DNA of 64,000 nucleotides, taken from assembly GCF_963576675.1 (NCBI RefSeq), contig NC_088910.1, positions 100,468,807 to 100,532,806 of the forward strand, written 5' to 3'. Under the pieces are notes generated by a model. That model saw only the letters and a program-made list of their open reading frames with translations. It was not told the origin of the DNA and searched no databases. Positions 32,256-45,404 of this stretch are shown here, piece by piece. The position numbers and the translations under genes were made by a program. Every line of letters starts with the position of its first letter. Position 1 is the first letter of the stretch. This DNA comes from Euphorbia lathyris (lineage: Eukaryota > Streptophyta > Magnoliopsida > Malpighiales > Euphorbiaceae).

Positions 32256-35246
32256 ATGACGGATTCCCAAAATCCCTCCGGTGGTGGTTACAACGACGAC
32301 CACACTGACGAAAACCCTAAGTCTCCTCCTCAGCAGGAGTATAGCGAGACTCCCACTAAAGAACAGGGTCAGAATGACCAAACCCCAAACAAGAACCCTA
32401 AAACTGACCTCGCAACCTCTTCAAAGAAGAAGAAGAAGAAGAAGGACAAGCAGCCAAATGAAAAATTCTTTGTTAAAGTGTACCCGAGCGTAAAGAATCA
32501 TGAGGTTCTTCGATGTCGATGGTTCTCTCCGAGCTTCATAACGGATGAGCAACCGTTCTATGAATGGATTGAGAAAAATGAATGGGCTGGACTCTTTTCA
32601 CTTCCTGGTAGAACCTACCCTAGGTTAGTACGGGAATTTTACTCCAACCTCTGTGTTGATGGAAAGGATGCTGACCATCTGGTAACCCACGTTAAAGGTA
32701 AGAAGATAACGATTACCCCATCCTATCTCGCAACCTTACTAAATCTGCCAAACACCAGAACGGAATTTAGGACTACTAAGGAAAAGCTTGACCACATTGC
32801 AACATTCTGTAAACTAGCAAATCACAAAGGAGAAATACCCAGTACATGCATGGGTCAAAATCAAAAGATGGCTCACTATCTCTTGACTAACTTCATCTTC
32901 CCAAAAATCAACTCAGCATCATCAGCTTCAAACTTCGAACGCTGCTTCATTTGGCACATGCTGACCTACAGCCCTCTCAATATGCCCGTATTTCTAGTAG
33001 GAGCACTTCAACGGAGTACTATCAAGCTCAGGCTGGGTTCTCTTATTACCAGAATCCTCGAAGATCATCAAATCGACTTGATTAATGAAACAGAAACCTG
33101 GGCAACTGAAATCACGGCTGCCTTGTTGTTTGGGTTAGTATATGACCAACCCATCAAGTCCAAGATGGGAAAAGGGGTCATCGAGGAAATCGAGGAGGAA
33201 GTTGATGATGAGCAACCTCAGGAAGAGAACATCACCATAGCTGAACCTGCTGATCAAACCAAGCGAGAGAAGAAACAGAAAGCAATCCAAACCAGCTCAA
33301 AAGATGTTGATGCTGTTCCAAAGAAAATCTGGATTGTCTCAAAGGGGAAGAAAGTTGATGCTGAGCAGGGTAAGTCAGCAGAGAAAAGAAAGAGGCAAGA
33401 TGAGCCTGATGAACTGGAAAGTGAGGAAACCCCTCTGAAGAAGAAAAAGAAAATTTCCGATCCATGTCTAATTGATGTTGTCCCTCTTGGCTTTGAGGTT
33501 CCTGATGATTCTCACTTCGTGAGAAGCCAAGAGATTGACCTTGAGCAAATCCCTGCTGATCAAGAAGCAGAAGAACTAAATGCAGGTCAGCATGATAATG
33601 ATGAGGATGTTGAGCAACATCAAGAAGCTCATGCTGAGCAAGAACAAACATGGAATATTGAGCAAGTTGAAAATCCAGCTGTACAGAGTAAGATAGTTGA
33701 TGCTAAGCTCACAGAGCAAGAAATAGTCATGGAAGGCCTCAACACTGATCTCGGGGTAGAGTCATCTCTTGATTCCATTCCTGCTGACCCTTCCCCTCCA
33801 AAGACCAAAAAGTTGAAAAAGCTTAAGAAGAAGGCCTACAAATCTCCAGTCATTGACCTCCTGGATGATTCGCCTCTGAGGGATCAAATCACTGACCTCA
33901 CGGATCTACAATTTAAGTTCTTCTTAAAGAATACTGAGTCCTCTACACAGGAAAAACAAGCCTCTGTTACTCATGCCGAGCAACACGCCAAGACTCCAGA
34001 AAATCCAAACCAAGCCTAGCAAGAGCCCGAAGTCCTAGCTGCTCAAGGAGACAAGCAAGCTAAGGAAAATCCTGCTCAACCTGAGGTGCCTCTTCCTGCA
34101 CCAACTCAAGTCCATGTTGAGCAGGTAAATATCTCTGCAGATCCACCTCCTTCCCATCATATTTCGCAGAATATTGAGCAGTCAGTTTCTGCTGCTAATC
34201 AAAATCAAAGTCCAGCTGCTGACCATACTGGCACTTCCACTCAAGGACAGCACCAAACACCTCCTCCATCTGGTGCTACTAGAATCCCGGCCACTGAGCT
34301 AAATCCTGAGGCACAATATGCCTATCTTCATGCAACTGAGTCTGGACGTCGCATTATTGACTCTGCTCAAACTCTTCTCCATGACTTACACTCTTCTCAT
34401 GCCAACCATGCTGGGCCTGCAAATGCTGAATCACAAGAATTCTCGTCTGTCACTCAGCTTCTCAATGAGATCAAAAATCTCAAAGATTTAGTAAGTGTCA
34501 TGACCACGGTCCAAGCCCAGCAACCTAGGCAAGAATCTATTGTCAAGCTGGCCGAACTTCAATTGATGATGGTGAATCATATGAATTCACTTCAGGGACA
34601 AATCAACGCTCTACCTGCAGTCAACATGGGCTATGCTACATCTACTGAGTTAAGTCACTATTTTACCAAGCTGACTTCTGAGCTGACTGGCACTCGTGAA
34701 CTTCTCTCCTCAACTTCCCAATGTTCGATGGATGAAATTAGCGAAGCTGTCCGTCTTCTAAACCTGAGTAAAGAGGAAATGGAAACTGACTTGGTGAAAA
34801 CCAATACTATCCTACAAACTACTCAAAGCTTATTTAGACATGTGCGTCACACAAACGCTCAGCGTGAAATTTACGACAAGGCTGTGCTTAGAATGTACCA
34901 TCAATCTTATGCCCAGCTAACTGACGCAATATCATGGCTAAGTAAATCACAGGAGTACATACTCAGCATGATCAGCGCATCTGTTCGAATCCCCGGTCTA
35001 GTTCTGGATGATGGAGTCCCAATGTTTGATGGGTTAAATGAAAGCACGAAACGTCTCAAGGCGTATTCGGTCAAGTTAACTCGTGCTGCTCTCAATGAAA
35101 CCTTCATCCCTCCTCCGCCTGATGGTGGCAAAACGGGGGAGAAAGAACAAGCTGATGGAACTCAGCCAAAGGCAGGAGAAACTTCAGGCCGTCAGCAACA
35201 GAGGAAAGACAAAGGCAAAGGGATAGCTCAAGTCAATAGAAAATAG
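32256..35246 (+). pseudogene. ORF3 of element B (~996 codons, one internal stop)
   Basis: The start is MTDSQNPSGGG; an upstream in-frame ATG at 32157 overlaps the TATA region and is not conserved. Order: a Lys-rich N-terminal tail, the plant transposon-protein-like domain (WFSPSFITDEQPFYEWI, TYPRLVREFYSNL, TPSYLATLLNL, FERCFIWHMLTY), a long acidic/basic linker with KKKKK runs, then a conserved helical C-terminus (YLHATESGRRIIDS, TQLLNEIKNLKDLVSVM, SQCSMDEISEAVRLLNL, WLSKSQEYILSMIS). The end is basic. The single stop is TAG at 34017-34019, GAG in the copies at 45630 and 56505. This is the best preserved ORF3 here. No membrane segment is visible; function unknown. Confidence 0.87.
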
Positions 35247-35591
35247 ATTCGCTTTAAGAAATTGACTTGTGTATTTTGTATGCTGACCATTTATAGCATA
35301 TTTTCAGTCACATTGTTTTATTCATAAGTGATGCTTATTATTATACTATATGCTGATCTGTCTAAAATTGAACAAACAAATAAATTCAAATATACTCAGT
35401 ACACATAAACTCTGATCCCAAAACTATTTATGTATCAAACTGAGTAAATATTGAACTCTTCTGAAAAGTTGACCTAGGCTCATCTGAATTAGATCTTAGA
35501 AAGTCTAGAATTGAACTAAGTCAGTATAAACATGTCTTCCCTTACTACTCAATTAAATCTTAGAAGGTTTAGAGTTAAGTTAAGACAATAT
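35247..35591 (+). other. 3' untranslated part of element B, interrupted by C
   Basis: Noncoding CTGAGT-rich sequence; it resumes at 59586 after element C. The left TSD of C is AATAT at 35587-35591. Confidence 0.85.
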
Positions 35592-37025
35592 TGTTGAAAC
35601 ACCTTTCCACAAGATTTTGATTTGACAAAATTAATCCATGATTAAGAGACAATTAAATTTAAGTGCTTTGATTTAATTGTACTAATATGTTTGTTCAATG
35701 TTGAGTATAAATGCAAAAATAAGACAAGATAAAGTCCGCATAAAAACAGCACAAGCTGAGTAAAGGGCAACTCGGCACAAGAATAGATAAAGTCATCCTT
35801 AGAAAAGCAGCTGAAGAATGAAGCTGGTCAAAGAAGCTGAGTAGAATGGAACTCAGCATGAAAGAAGTAAAGTCTGCTTCAGAACAAAGCTGAGTGAGAA
35901 GAACTCAGTGTGAGAATTGGCCGACAATAAATCATTGGAGTAAAGCTGAGTGATTCACAAGTGTTCTGTTAGCTAAAGGACAAATCCAACAATTGTCTGC
36001 ACCAATAATAGAAATCTCGGAATTATGCAAAAGTCAATTTCGAGAAACATGGGACAACTGAATTTGGCTAAAAGACAAACTGTCACAAGAAGACAACATC
36101 TGCAGCAAGAAGACAAATCTGACGTCTGAAGAAATCAGAAGACAGGATTGGCCTGACACCTGAAGCTGACCAGAAGTTGTCTCCGAAAAGAGCCGTTTTG
36201 GACTCAACGGGCAAATCAATTTCAAATGATTTGTTCCTCACAATTCATCTATAAAAGGAACAAAGATTTCATTTGGAACATTGCCGATTGACAGAAAATC
36301 ACAAGTGAGAAAGATACAAATTCAAAGCACTCAAAACAAAAGAGAAAGCTTACACCAATCTTCTATTCTTTGTGTAAATGCTAGATTGATTGTTTGTAAT
36401 CATCTAAAGTGTTCTTTATCTTAAAAGGAACAAGTGTGTGATCAATTGTGATTATTGAGAGTGTACGTGTTGAGTACTTGTTATTTAGTACTTAGTGGTA
36501 GAGAAATCTAAGTGCTAGGTTGTAGCATTTAGTAGGAGTTGAGTAGACGAATAGAGGAAGGTACTCTTGCATATTCAACTGCCTGTAATCAGTTTGTGCT
36601 CTACCCTTAAAGAGCTCAGTATTGGATTCTGAAAGCTCGGAGGATTCTGGGGACTGGACGTAGGCGGAGAGGCCGAACCAGGATAAGTGATACTGAGTAA
36701 TTTCTAACTCTCTCAAATATATATATATATATGTGCCTGTGTTGATTGTTATATTTACTCAGCATACAAACTGTGAGAAGGTGACACTGAGTAAATTGGA
36801 GTGCTGAGTTGGAAACTGACCACACAAGTGTCAATTCCCAACTCTCAAGTAAAACAGTCTTAGTCAGCATCTGACTATAGCTGTCTTACGCTAAGTTCGA
36901 CCAAGCTGACCAAAGCTGACTTAATCAACTTATTGAAATAATTAAGTCAGCAAGATTAATTAGCGAAAAAAGTTATATTAGTTCCTAACCCCCCCCCCCT
37001 TGGAACTAATCACACGGGACCAACA
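35592..37025 (+). repeat. 5' LTR of element C (1434 bp)
   Basis: TGTTGAAACACC to GGGACCAACA. TATAAAAG at 36250-36257. A C-tract at about 36989-37000 is flanked by TTAGTTCC and GGAACTAA. Confidence 0.95.
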
Positions 37026-37027
37026 AG

Positions 37028-37039
37028 TGGTATCAGAGC
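37028..37039 (+). other. Primer binding site, element C
   Basis: TGGTATCAGAGC, two bases after the LTR. Confidence 0.93.
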
Positions 37040-37087
37040 CTAAGCTCACTACTCTAAGATATAACTATCTTGAGCGGATCCCCATAA

Positions 37088-38866
37088 ATGGCTGAGAACA
37101 GCACTCATTTCCTTCCAGGGAACCAAACAACATAGATACTCCCCGAGGGATTATCTATTAGTCGGCCTCCCCTAATCTTTGGATCCAACTATACATTCTG
37201 GAAGAATAGGATGAAGAACTTTATTCAAGCCACAAACATGAGTGCATGGCTTGCAATAGTTCAAGGCCCATACGTGCCATATAAAACTGTTGACAATGAG
37301 AAAGTTGTTAAGAGTGAAACTGAGTGGTCAGAAGATGACCTCAGAAAACTTCAAAACAATGCTTCGGCTATCAATATGCTTCACTGTGCTCTAGATGCTG
37401 CAGAATACAATAAAATATCAAGTTGCGAGTCAGCACAGAAGATATGGAAAAAGCTCGAGGTGACCTATGAAGGCACAAGCGAGGTCAAAGAGTCAAAAGT
37501 GAACCAACATATGAGATTGTACGAGCTGTTTGAAATGAACGACAACGAGGACATCTCTGGAATGAATGCTAGGTTCACTAATATTATAAATGAGCTGAAA
37601 AGACTCGGCAAGAACTTCATTGAAGAAGAGCAAGTAAAGAAAATCTTGAGAAGCTTACCCAAGAGCTAGCAATCTAAGAAAACTGCTGTAGAAGAAGCTC
37701 AGGACCTGACCACATACAAGTATGACGAGCTGATCGGATCTTTGATGACTCATGAGATCTCAATGCAAAACTTTGAAGCTAAAGAGAAAGAAAAGTCAGA
37801 AGACAAGAAACAAAAATCACTTGTCATGAAAGCTGACTCGACTGAAGCTGACTCATCAGACGATGAGGAGATGGCCATGTTTACATGAAAAATGAAGAAG
37901 CTGTTTAGGAAGAATGAAAAGAACAACAGAAGGCCATTCAGAAAAAATGACAGATACAAAGCTGATTCCAGTGACAAATACAAGAAGGACAGCTCCAAGT
38001 CTGTCACATGTTTTGAGTGCCACCAAATTGGGCACATCAAGTCAAGCTGCCCAAACCTCAAAAGAGATAAGAAGGGAAACAAGAAAGCAATGGTAGCAAC
38101 ATGGAGTGACAGTGATGTGTCAACATCATCCGAAGCTGATGCAAATGAAACGGCAAACATATGCTTCATGGCCGATGATGTTGACCACTCTCAATCTGAG
38201 CAAGCTGACCTCTCTGATGAAACTGACTAGGAGGAACACAACCATGAGGTAACATCCTTACTCTTGCTTAGAAATGAGATGGTAAATGCCCTGAGTGATT
38301 TATATACGCTAACTAAGAAATGTAACAAGAAAATAAAATCACTCAGCAGGCGGTGTGACGAGATTGAAGAGGTCAAGCTGAGTGACCTCCGATATCTCCT
38401 CCAAGACAACTCAGATTTACATAGTAATATGGAAATAATGCATAAGTTTGTCACGGAGGTCCAATCTGAGTCAAAGAAACTAAGAAAGGACATTACAACC
38501 CTACAGAGTCAAATAAAAGGCTCAAATAAAAATAAAACCCATGCTGAGTACCCAAGTACTTGTCAGCATAAACAGTTCACTCAGTGTGACTGTTGCGGGA
38601 AAAAGGGTCACACAAGAGAAGTGTGCTGGTACAATAAGCGGAATGTCCAATGTGACTTCTGCGGAAAGAGAGGATATACCACAAAAGTATGTTGGCATGC
38701 TCAGCACAACAATGCTGACCACCCCCAAAGGGTAATTCATTGTGACTTCTGTGGCAAAAGTGGCCACACTATCAAAGTATGCCGTCACAAATTAAAATAT
38801 GACTTTGCACCTGTTTATGCTAACAAACGAGGACCCAAAAGGAATTGGGTACCTAAAAATGAATAG
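37088..38866 (+). pseudogene. gag: Gag of element C, broken
   Basis: It starts MAENSTHFLPGN and keeps the copia Gag core and four CCHC knuckles (CFECHQIGHIKSSC, CDCCGKKGHTREVC, CDFCGKRGYTTKVC with the His position replaced by Tyr, CDFCGKSGHTIKVC). Stops: TAG at codon 16 (CAG in A), TAG near 37667 (TGG), TGA near 37886 and TAG near 38228. The terminal codon is TAG at 38864-38866. Pol follows in the same frame after six bases. Confidence 0.9.
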
Positions 38867-38872
38867 TCTAAA

Positions 38873-41800
38873 ATGCAGGTGAGCCTGAGATGTGTGGAGA
38901 AATCAAAACTGTGGTATATAGACAGCGCATTCTCGAGGCACATGACTGGTGATGAAACTCAGTTCATCACACTAGAGCTTAAACGAGGTGGAAGTGTAAG
39001 CTTTGGAGACAATAAGAAGGGTAAGATAGTCGGCTCAGGTACTATCGGAGGTAACCCATCTATTGAGTCAGTCTCCTTAGTTAAAGGTCTCAAATACAAT
39101 CTGCTGATTGTAGCTCAGCTTTGCAAAAGCGGCAGAAAGGTTGTATTTGATGATACTAAGTGTCAAATACTCGAGGGAAAAACAAACGAATTAATTTTAA
39201 CTGCCCCTCGTGTAGACAATGTATACATGCTGAGTTTAGAAAAACAGTTTTCTAAAAATATATGCTTAGTGTCTAAAGAGGATAACTTCTGGCTATGGCA
39301 TAGAAGACTTGGTCATGTAAGCATGGATCTTCTTGCCAAATTAGCTAGAAAGCAACTAGTTGAGGGATTACCCAAACTTAAATTTGAAAAAGATCAATTA
39401 TGTAAAGTTTGTCAGCAAGGCAAACAAACTAAGAAGTCATTTCAAAGTAAAAATAATGTCTCAACCAAGAGACCATTGGAATTACTACACTTGGATCTTT
39501 TCGGACCTATCCAGTCAATCAGCTTGGGTGGTAAGAAATTTTTCTTAGTCATTGTAGATTATTTCTCTCGGTACACTTGGATCATCTTGCTGAGTAACAA
39601 GGATGAAACATTTGAGATGCTTATCACATTGATTAAAAAGCTAGAAAATGACAAAAACCTAAGAGTAGCTCATATTAGAAGCGACAATGGTGGAGAATTC
39701 AAAAACCAACAGTTTGATGAATTCTGTGAAACCAGTGGTATTGACCACAATTTCTCTGCTCCTAGAACACCTCAACAAAATGGGGTTGTTGAAAGAAAGA
39801 ACAGAACCATTGTCGAAATAGTTAGGACTATGCTGAGTGAAAATAGGCTTCCAAAGTATTTCTAGGGTGAAGCTGTCCACACACCATGCTACATTCTGAA
39901 TAGGGCTTTAGTTAGACCTATTCTTAAGAAAACCCTATATGAACTTTGGAAAGGACGAAAGCCCAACATTGGCTACTTTCGTGCCTTTGGATGTAAGTGT
40001 TTTGTACTCAACACAAAAGATAATCTTGCAAAATTTGATGTCAAAGCTGACGAAGCGATCTTTTTAGGGTACTCAACTAACAGCAAAGCATATAGGGTAT
40101 ATAATAAACGAACTCAGATTGTAGAAGAGTCTGTCCATGTTGAGTTCGATGAAGCTGACCCTGCAGGAAAGACAACTCAGCCCACTAAAGATGAACCAAG
40201 CTCAGCTTCCGTTGATCAAAATGAAGCCTCTGAATCATTAATACAAGGGCTGACCAAAGGTAAACAAGAAGTTGAGATTACCTTTGCTAACCAATCTACT
40301 CCTGCAGAAATTGTAGAAACACCTGTTCCAAATAACTCTGCATTGCCCAAAGAAATAAGAATTCCAAGAGGACATTCAGAAAAATCCATTCTTGATGCTA
40401 CTGAAAACAAGGTAATGACAAGAGATCAGCTTCGGAAGTATCTAAGCAATGTGGCTTTTGTTTGAATACATGAGCCAAAGAACTTCAACGATGCTGAGCA
40501 CGATGAGTATTGGATCAATGCCATGCAAGAAGAACTCGATCAATTCACAAGAAACGAGGTATGGGATTTAGTGCCTAAACCCAGGAATCAAAAGACCATA
40601 GGAACTAAATGGGTATTTAGAAATAAGCTAGATGAGCAAGGAAACATAGTCAGAAATAAAGCCCGACTTGTAGCCCAAGGCTATAGTCAGCAAGAGGGTA
40701 TTGACTATGGAGAAACCTTTGCACCCGTTGCTAGGCTAGAAGCTATACGTATACTGTGTGCATATGTTATCTTTATGAATTTCAAATTATATCAAATGGA
40801 TGTTAAAAGTGCATTTCTTAATGGATTTATAAACGAAGAGGTATATGTTAATCAACCTCCTGGGTTTGAAGATCCGAAATTTCCAAACCATGTTTATAAA
40901 CTCAAGAAGGCCTTATATGGCCTAAAGCAAGCTCCACGAGCTTGGTATAAAAGGTTGACCAACTTCCATGCTGACCAGGAATTATGTCAGAGGGAAAGCT
41001 GACACAACCTTGTTCATTAAGAAAAAGGGTAAACATACCCTACTTGCACAAATTTATGTAGATGACATAATTTTTGGTGCTACTGACGATTCTATGTGTA
41101 AAGAGTTTAGCAAACAGATGCAAACTTAGTTCGAAATGTCTATGATGGGCGAACTCAACTTCTTCCTTGGACTTCAAATCAAGCAGGGTAAGAATGGCAT
41201 CTTCACAAGTCAGTCTAAGTACGCCAAAGAAATGTTAAAGAAGTTTGATATGGAAGAATGTAAGCCCATATCAACCCCAATGGGTACCGACACGGTCCTT
41301 TGTGCTGACGAAAAAGGTAAGTCTATAGACTGCAGGTTATATCGAGGTATGATTGGCTCTCTACTTTATCTTACTGCCAGTAGACCTGATATTCAGTACT
41401 CAGTATGTTATTGTGCAAGATATCAAGCTGACCCTAGGGAATCTCACTTAATAGCTGTAAAAAGAATTTGCAGATATTTGCAGAGCTCAGTTAATGTAGG
41501 TCTATGGTATCCAAATACAAGTGACTTCACACTGTTTGGATATACTGATGCTGACTATGGACGAGACATGCTAGAACGAAAAAAGCACTTCAGGAGGATG
41601 TCAATTCCTTGGAAGCTGTCTAGTTTCATGGTTTAGTAAAAAGCAGTCATCAGTAGCCTTGTCTATAACTAAAGCTGAGTACGTTGCTGCTGGAAGCTGT
41701 GTGGCTCAAGTCCTATGGATTAAGCAACAGCTTGAGGATTATGGTGTCAAAACAGAAACAATAGAAGTCAAATGTGACAACAAGAGTGCCATTGACTTAT

Positions 41801-42003
41801 CTAAGAATCCAATCCAACACAGCAGGATGAAGCATGTCAGCATAAGACATCACTTCATCAGAGATCATGTACTCAAAAATGAGATCAAGCTGACTTACGT
41901 TTCAACAAATGAACAGCTTGCGGATATCTTTACGAAGCCCTTGGCTCGGGAGCAATTCAACATACTAAGGGAAGCTATCGGTATGTCTAATCCTCTACAA
42001 TAA
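38873..42003 (+). pseudogene. pol: Pol of element C, broken
   Basis: Protease IDSAFSRHMTGD has Cys to Phe beside the catalytic Asp-Ser. Integrase has WHRRLGHVS, CKVC and SDNGGEF. The RT has [10 protein letters not shown] near 41060, and the RNase H end reads to SNPLQ. Lesions: TAG at 39863-39865 (TGG), TGA near 40463, a 1-bp insertion near 40966, TAG near 41129 and a frameshift near 41583-41600. The native stop is at 42001-42003. Confidence 0.92.
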
Positions 42004-42239
42004 ACTCTGTGTGCTAAATTGAATGTTGAGTGATTGCCATGCTGAGTGATTTGTGAAAATTTAGTAACTGTTGCATGCTGAGTTAAGAATGACATGAAAT
42101 CACCCTAAGCTGAGTAGACACACATGCTGAGTGATTCTCCCTAAGCTGAGTTACTAAAATCCACAACTATCCTACGTAAAACTGACTACTCAGAAATCAC
42201 AAATGTTTGACATTCTCTATGCTGAGTAAATCACATTTA

Positions 42240-42505
42240 AAACATTAAATGCTGGCACGCGCATTAATGGCCACCTAGGATAACGTAAGCAATAATGAGA
42301 AATCCCATGCGCCGAACGTGTCATAAATGACAGAATCCCTGTCGGTTGATAATCTCGAGGGTAAAATGGCTAGTTCAACGTTTAGGATTCATTAGCACCT
42401 CTATAAAGTGGAAGCTTTCCCACTTATCATTCTTTACACGCGTAAACCCTTAGCATTCGAATCCATCTCTCTCAACCTCAAAATCCTTTCAAAAAGTTCA
42501 TAACA
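42240..42505 (+). promoter_or_regulatory. Putative internal promoter and leader of ORF3 (element C)
   Basis: GGCCACCTAGGATAACG near 42269 and CGCCGAACGTGTCATAAATG near 42310 match B. TATAAAG is at 42402-42408, 104 bp before the ATG, with a CATCTCTCTC leader. Confidence 0.5.
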
Positions 42506-43996
42506 ATGGCGAAAACCCAAAATCCTTCCGGCGTTGGTAACAACAACGACCACGCCGATGAAAACCCCAAGCCGACCTAGCAACCTCGTCAACAAAAAAG
42601 AAGAAAGCTAAGCAGCCGGATGAGAAATTCTTCATCAAGGTGTACCCAAGTGTGAAGAATCATGAGGTTCTTCGATGTAGGTGGTTCTCCCCAAGCTTCA
42701 TTACACATGAGCAACCGTTTTGTGAATGGATTGCGAAAAACAGATGGGCTGGACTTTTTTCGCTTCCTGGAAAAACTTACCCTAGGTTAGTACGTGAATT
42801 CTACTCCAACCTTTGCGTTGATGGAAGTGATCCTGACCATTTATTTACTCACGTTAAGGGTAAGAAGCTCACCATTACCCCCTCCTATCTCTCAAACTTG
42901 CTCCAACTCTCAAACACTGGAAAGGAATTCAGGACCACTAAGGAGAAGCGTGACCATACTGTCACTTTCTGTAAACCTGCTGGACACAAAGGGGAAATAC
43001 CCAGCACGTGCATGGGGCAAAACCAGAAAATGGCGCACTATATACTTACCAACTTCATCTTCCCAAAATTCAACGCAACATCATCTGCTTCAAACTTCGA
43101 GCAATGCTTCATTTGGCACATGCTGACCTACAGCCCCCTCAACATGCTCGTATTTCTAGTAGAAGCACTCCAACGAAGCACTATCAAACTCAGGCTGGGT
43201 TCCTTAATTACCCGAATTCTGGAAGACCACCAAATCGACGTAACAACTGAAATACAAACCGTGGGAACAGAAATTACAGCTGCGTTATTGTTTGGGTTAG
43301 TATACAACCAACCTATCAAGCCGAAGAAGGGAAAAGGAGTCGTCAAGGCAGCTCAGGGGGAAGCTGAGGGAGAAGCTGAGGAAGTAGCTCAGGAAGAAGA
43401 GGATGCTGAGCTACCTCAGAATGAGGATATTGCTGTAGATGCTGTCCAAGCCAAACATGAAAAGAAACGCAAGGCAATCCAAACCAGCTCAAAGGATGTT
43501 GACACTGTCCCCAAGAAAATTCGGGTTGTCTCTAAAGGAAAGAAAATTGATGCTGACCAAGGTAAGTCAGCAAAGAAAAGGAAAAGGCAAGATGAGCCTG
43601 AGGAGCTAGAAAGTGAAGAAACTCCTCTGAAGAAGAAAAGGAAAAATGCTGAACTGAGTCTAGTTGAAGCTGTTCCTCTTGGATTTGCTGTCCCTGATGA
43701 TGCTCACTTCATCACAAGTTAAGGGATTGACCTTGAGCAAACTCCAGCTGATCAAGAAGAAGAAGAGGAACAAAGTGACAATGAAGGTCAGCATGAACAT
43801 AATGAGGATGTTAAGCAACATCAAGAAACTTATGTTGATCAAGCACAAACAGAGCATGCTGACGAAGTTGAAAGTCCAGCTGAACCGAATATGACAAGTG
43901 ATGCTGAGCTCGCAGAGCAAGAAATAGTCAGGGAAGGTCTCAATGCTGATCTTGGAATTGAATCATCACTTGACTCTATTCCTGCTGACTCACCTC
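42506..43996 (+). pseudogene. ORF3 of element C, 5' part (cut by element D)
   Basis: The ATG at 42506 aligns with that of B, but a deletion near 42575 shifts frame after ~22 codons. From about 42600 the frame gives the transposon-protein-like domain (WFSPSFITHEQPF, TYPRLVREFYSNL, FEQCFIWHMLTY) and the KKGKG linker. TAA at 43720-43722 is CAA-derived. Reading continues to 43996, where the left TSD of D (ACCTC) ends. Confidence 0.87.
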
Positions 43997-45404
43997 TGTT
44001 GGTCCCGTGTGATTAGTTCCAAGGGGGGTTAGGAACTAATATAACTTTTTCGTGTTTAATTTGATAAGCTGACTTATAAATTTTTATGAGTTGGTGAACT
44101 CAGCTTTTGGTCAGCTTGGTGAGATATGTTTCAAGACAGCTTTAGTCAGATGTTGACTAAGGTTGTTTTCTTGTAAGTTAGGAATTGACACTCTTGGAGG
44201 TCAGCTTCTAACTCAGCACCACTTATTTACTCAGGGTCAGCTTAGGCAATTTATATACTGAGTAAATAAAACAAACAACACATGCAGTTTATATATATAT
44301 TAAGAGAGAGTTTAGAGATTACTCAGTATCACTTATCCTGGTTCGGCCTCTCTGCCTACGTCCAGTCCCCAGAGTCCTCCGGGCTTTTTGAATCCAATAC
44401 TGAGCTCTTTAACGGTAGAGCACAAACCGATTACAAGGCAGTTGAATATGCAAGAGTACTTTCCTCTATTCGTCTACTCAACTCCTACTAAGTGCTACAA
44501 CCCAGCACCTAGATTTCTCTACCACTGAATGCTTACAACCAAGCACTCAGCACGACACTCTCAATATTACAATTGATAAACACTTGTTCTCTTTTCAGTA
44601 AAGAACACTTTAGAAGATTACAAAGAATCACTCTAGCATTTACACAGGGAATAGAAAGTTTGGTGTAAGATCTTTCTTGTATTTGAGTGCTTTGAAATTG
44701 TTTCTTTCTCTCTTGTGTTTTTCTTTTTGTTATCCGGCAATGATCCAAGGTTCTTGATTGTCCTTTTATAGATGGAAATCTGCAGATGGATCATTTGAAT
44801 TGTTTTAGCCGTTAACACCAAAACGGCTCTTTTAGGGGACAGATTCTGGTCAGCTTCAGACTGTTCCGGCCATTCCCTTCCTCTGCATTTCTTCAGACGT
44901 CAGGCTTGTCCTCTTGCGTCAGGCTTATCTTTTTGTGTCAGTTGTCCTTTACCAATAATCCATTGGTCCATACATCTCGTAATGTGTCTTCTGCGTATTT
45001 CCAGGGATTCAATTATTGGTACAGAGGGGCGGTAATCATTGTCTTTTAGCTAACGACTTTTTCATGCTGTCCTGAAGAATCACTCAGCTTCTACTTCGTA
45101 AAACTTTGTCATTTTCAATTTCCAATCTGAGTGTAAGTTTAGTCAGCTCAGCGTCGTGGGACAGTTGCTGTGGGCGTGTATGTCTTTGTCTTTTGATGCT
45201 AAGTTTGATTCCACTCAGCTTGATACTTTAGGCTTCTATGCTGACCTCTTCCTGTCTTACTTTTTATATTTATCTTTTATTTATACTTATACTCAACATT
45301 GAACAAACTGATTAGTACAATTAAAATAAAGCACATAAATTTAATTGTCTCTTAATCATGGATGATTTTGTTAAATCAAAATATTGTGGAAAGGTGTTTC
45401 AACA
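43997..45404 (-). repeat. Left LTR of element D (1408 bp), duplicated block
   Basis: On the plus strand it runs TGTTGGTCCC to GTTTCAACA. It is flanked by ACCTC on both sides (43992-43996 and 45405-45409), so it looks like a solo LTR. Its right neighbour is C's ORF3, not D's interior, and the same LTR plus flank recurs at 54868-57600. Confidence 0.93.

Noticed and set aside
43997..45404. Ordinary solo LTR
   Set aside because: ACCTC on both sides fits, but the block with its downstream flank is a near-copy of 54868-57603, so duplication of the D junction explains it better than an independent solo LTR.
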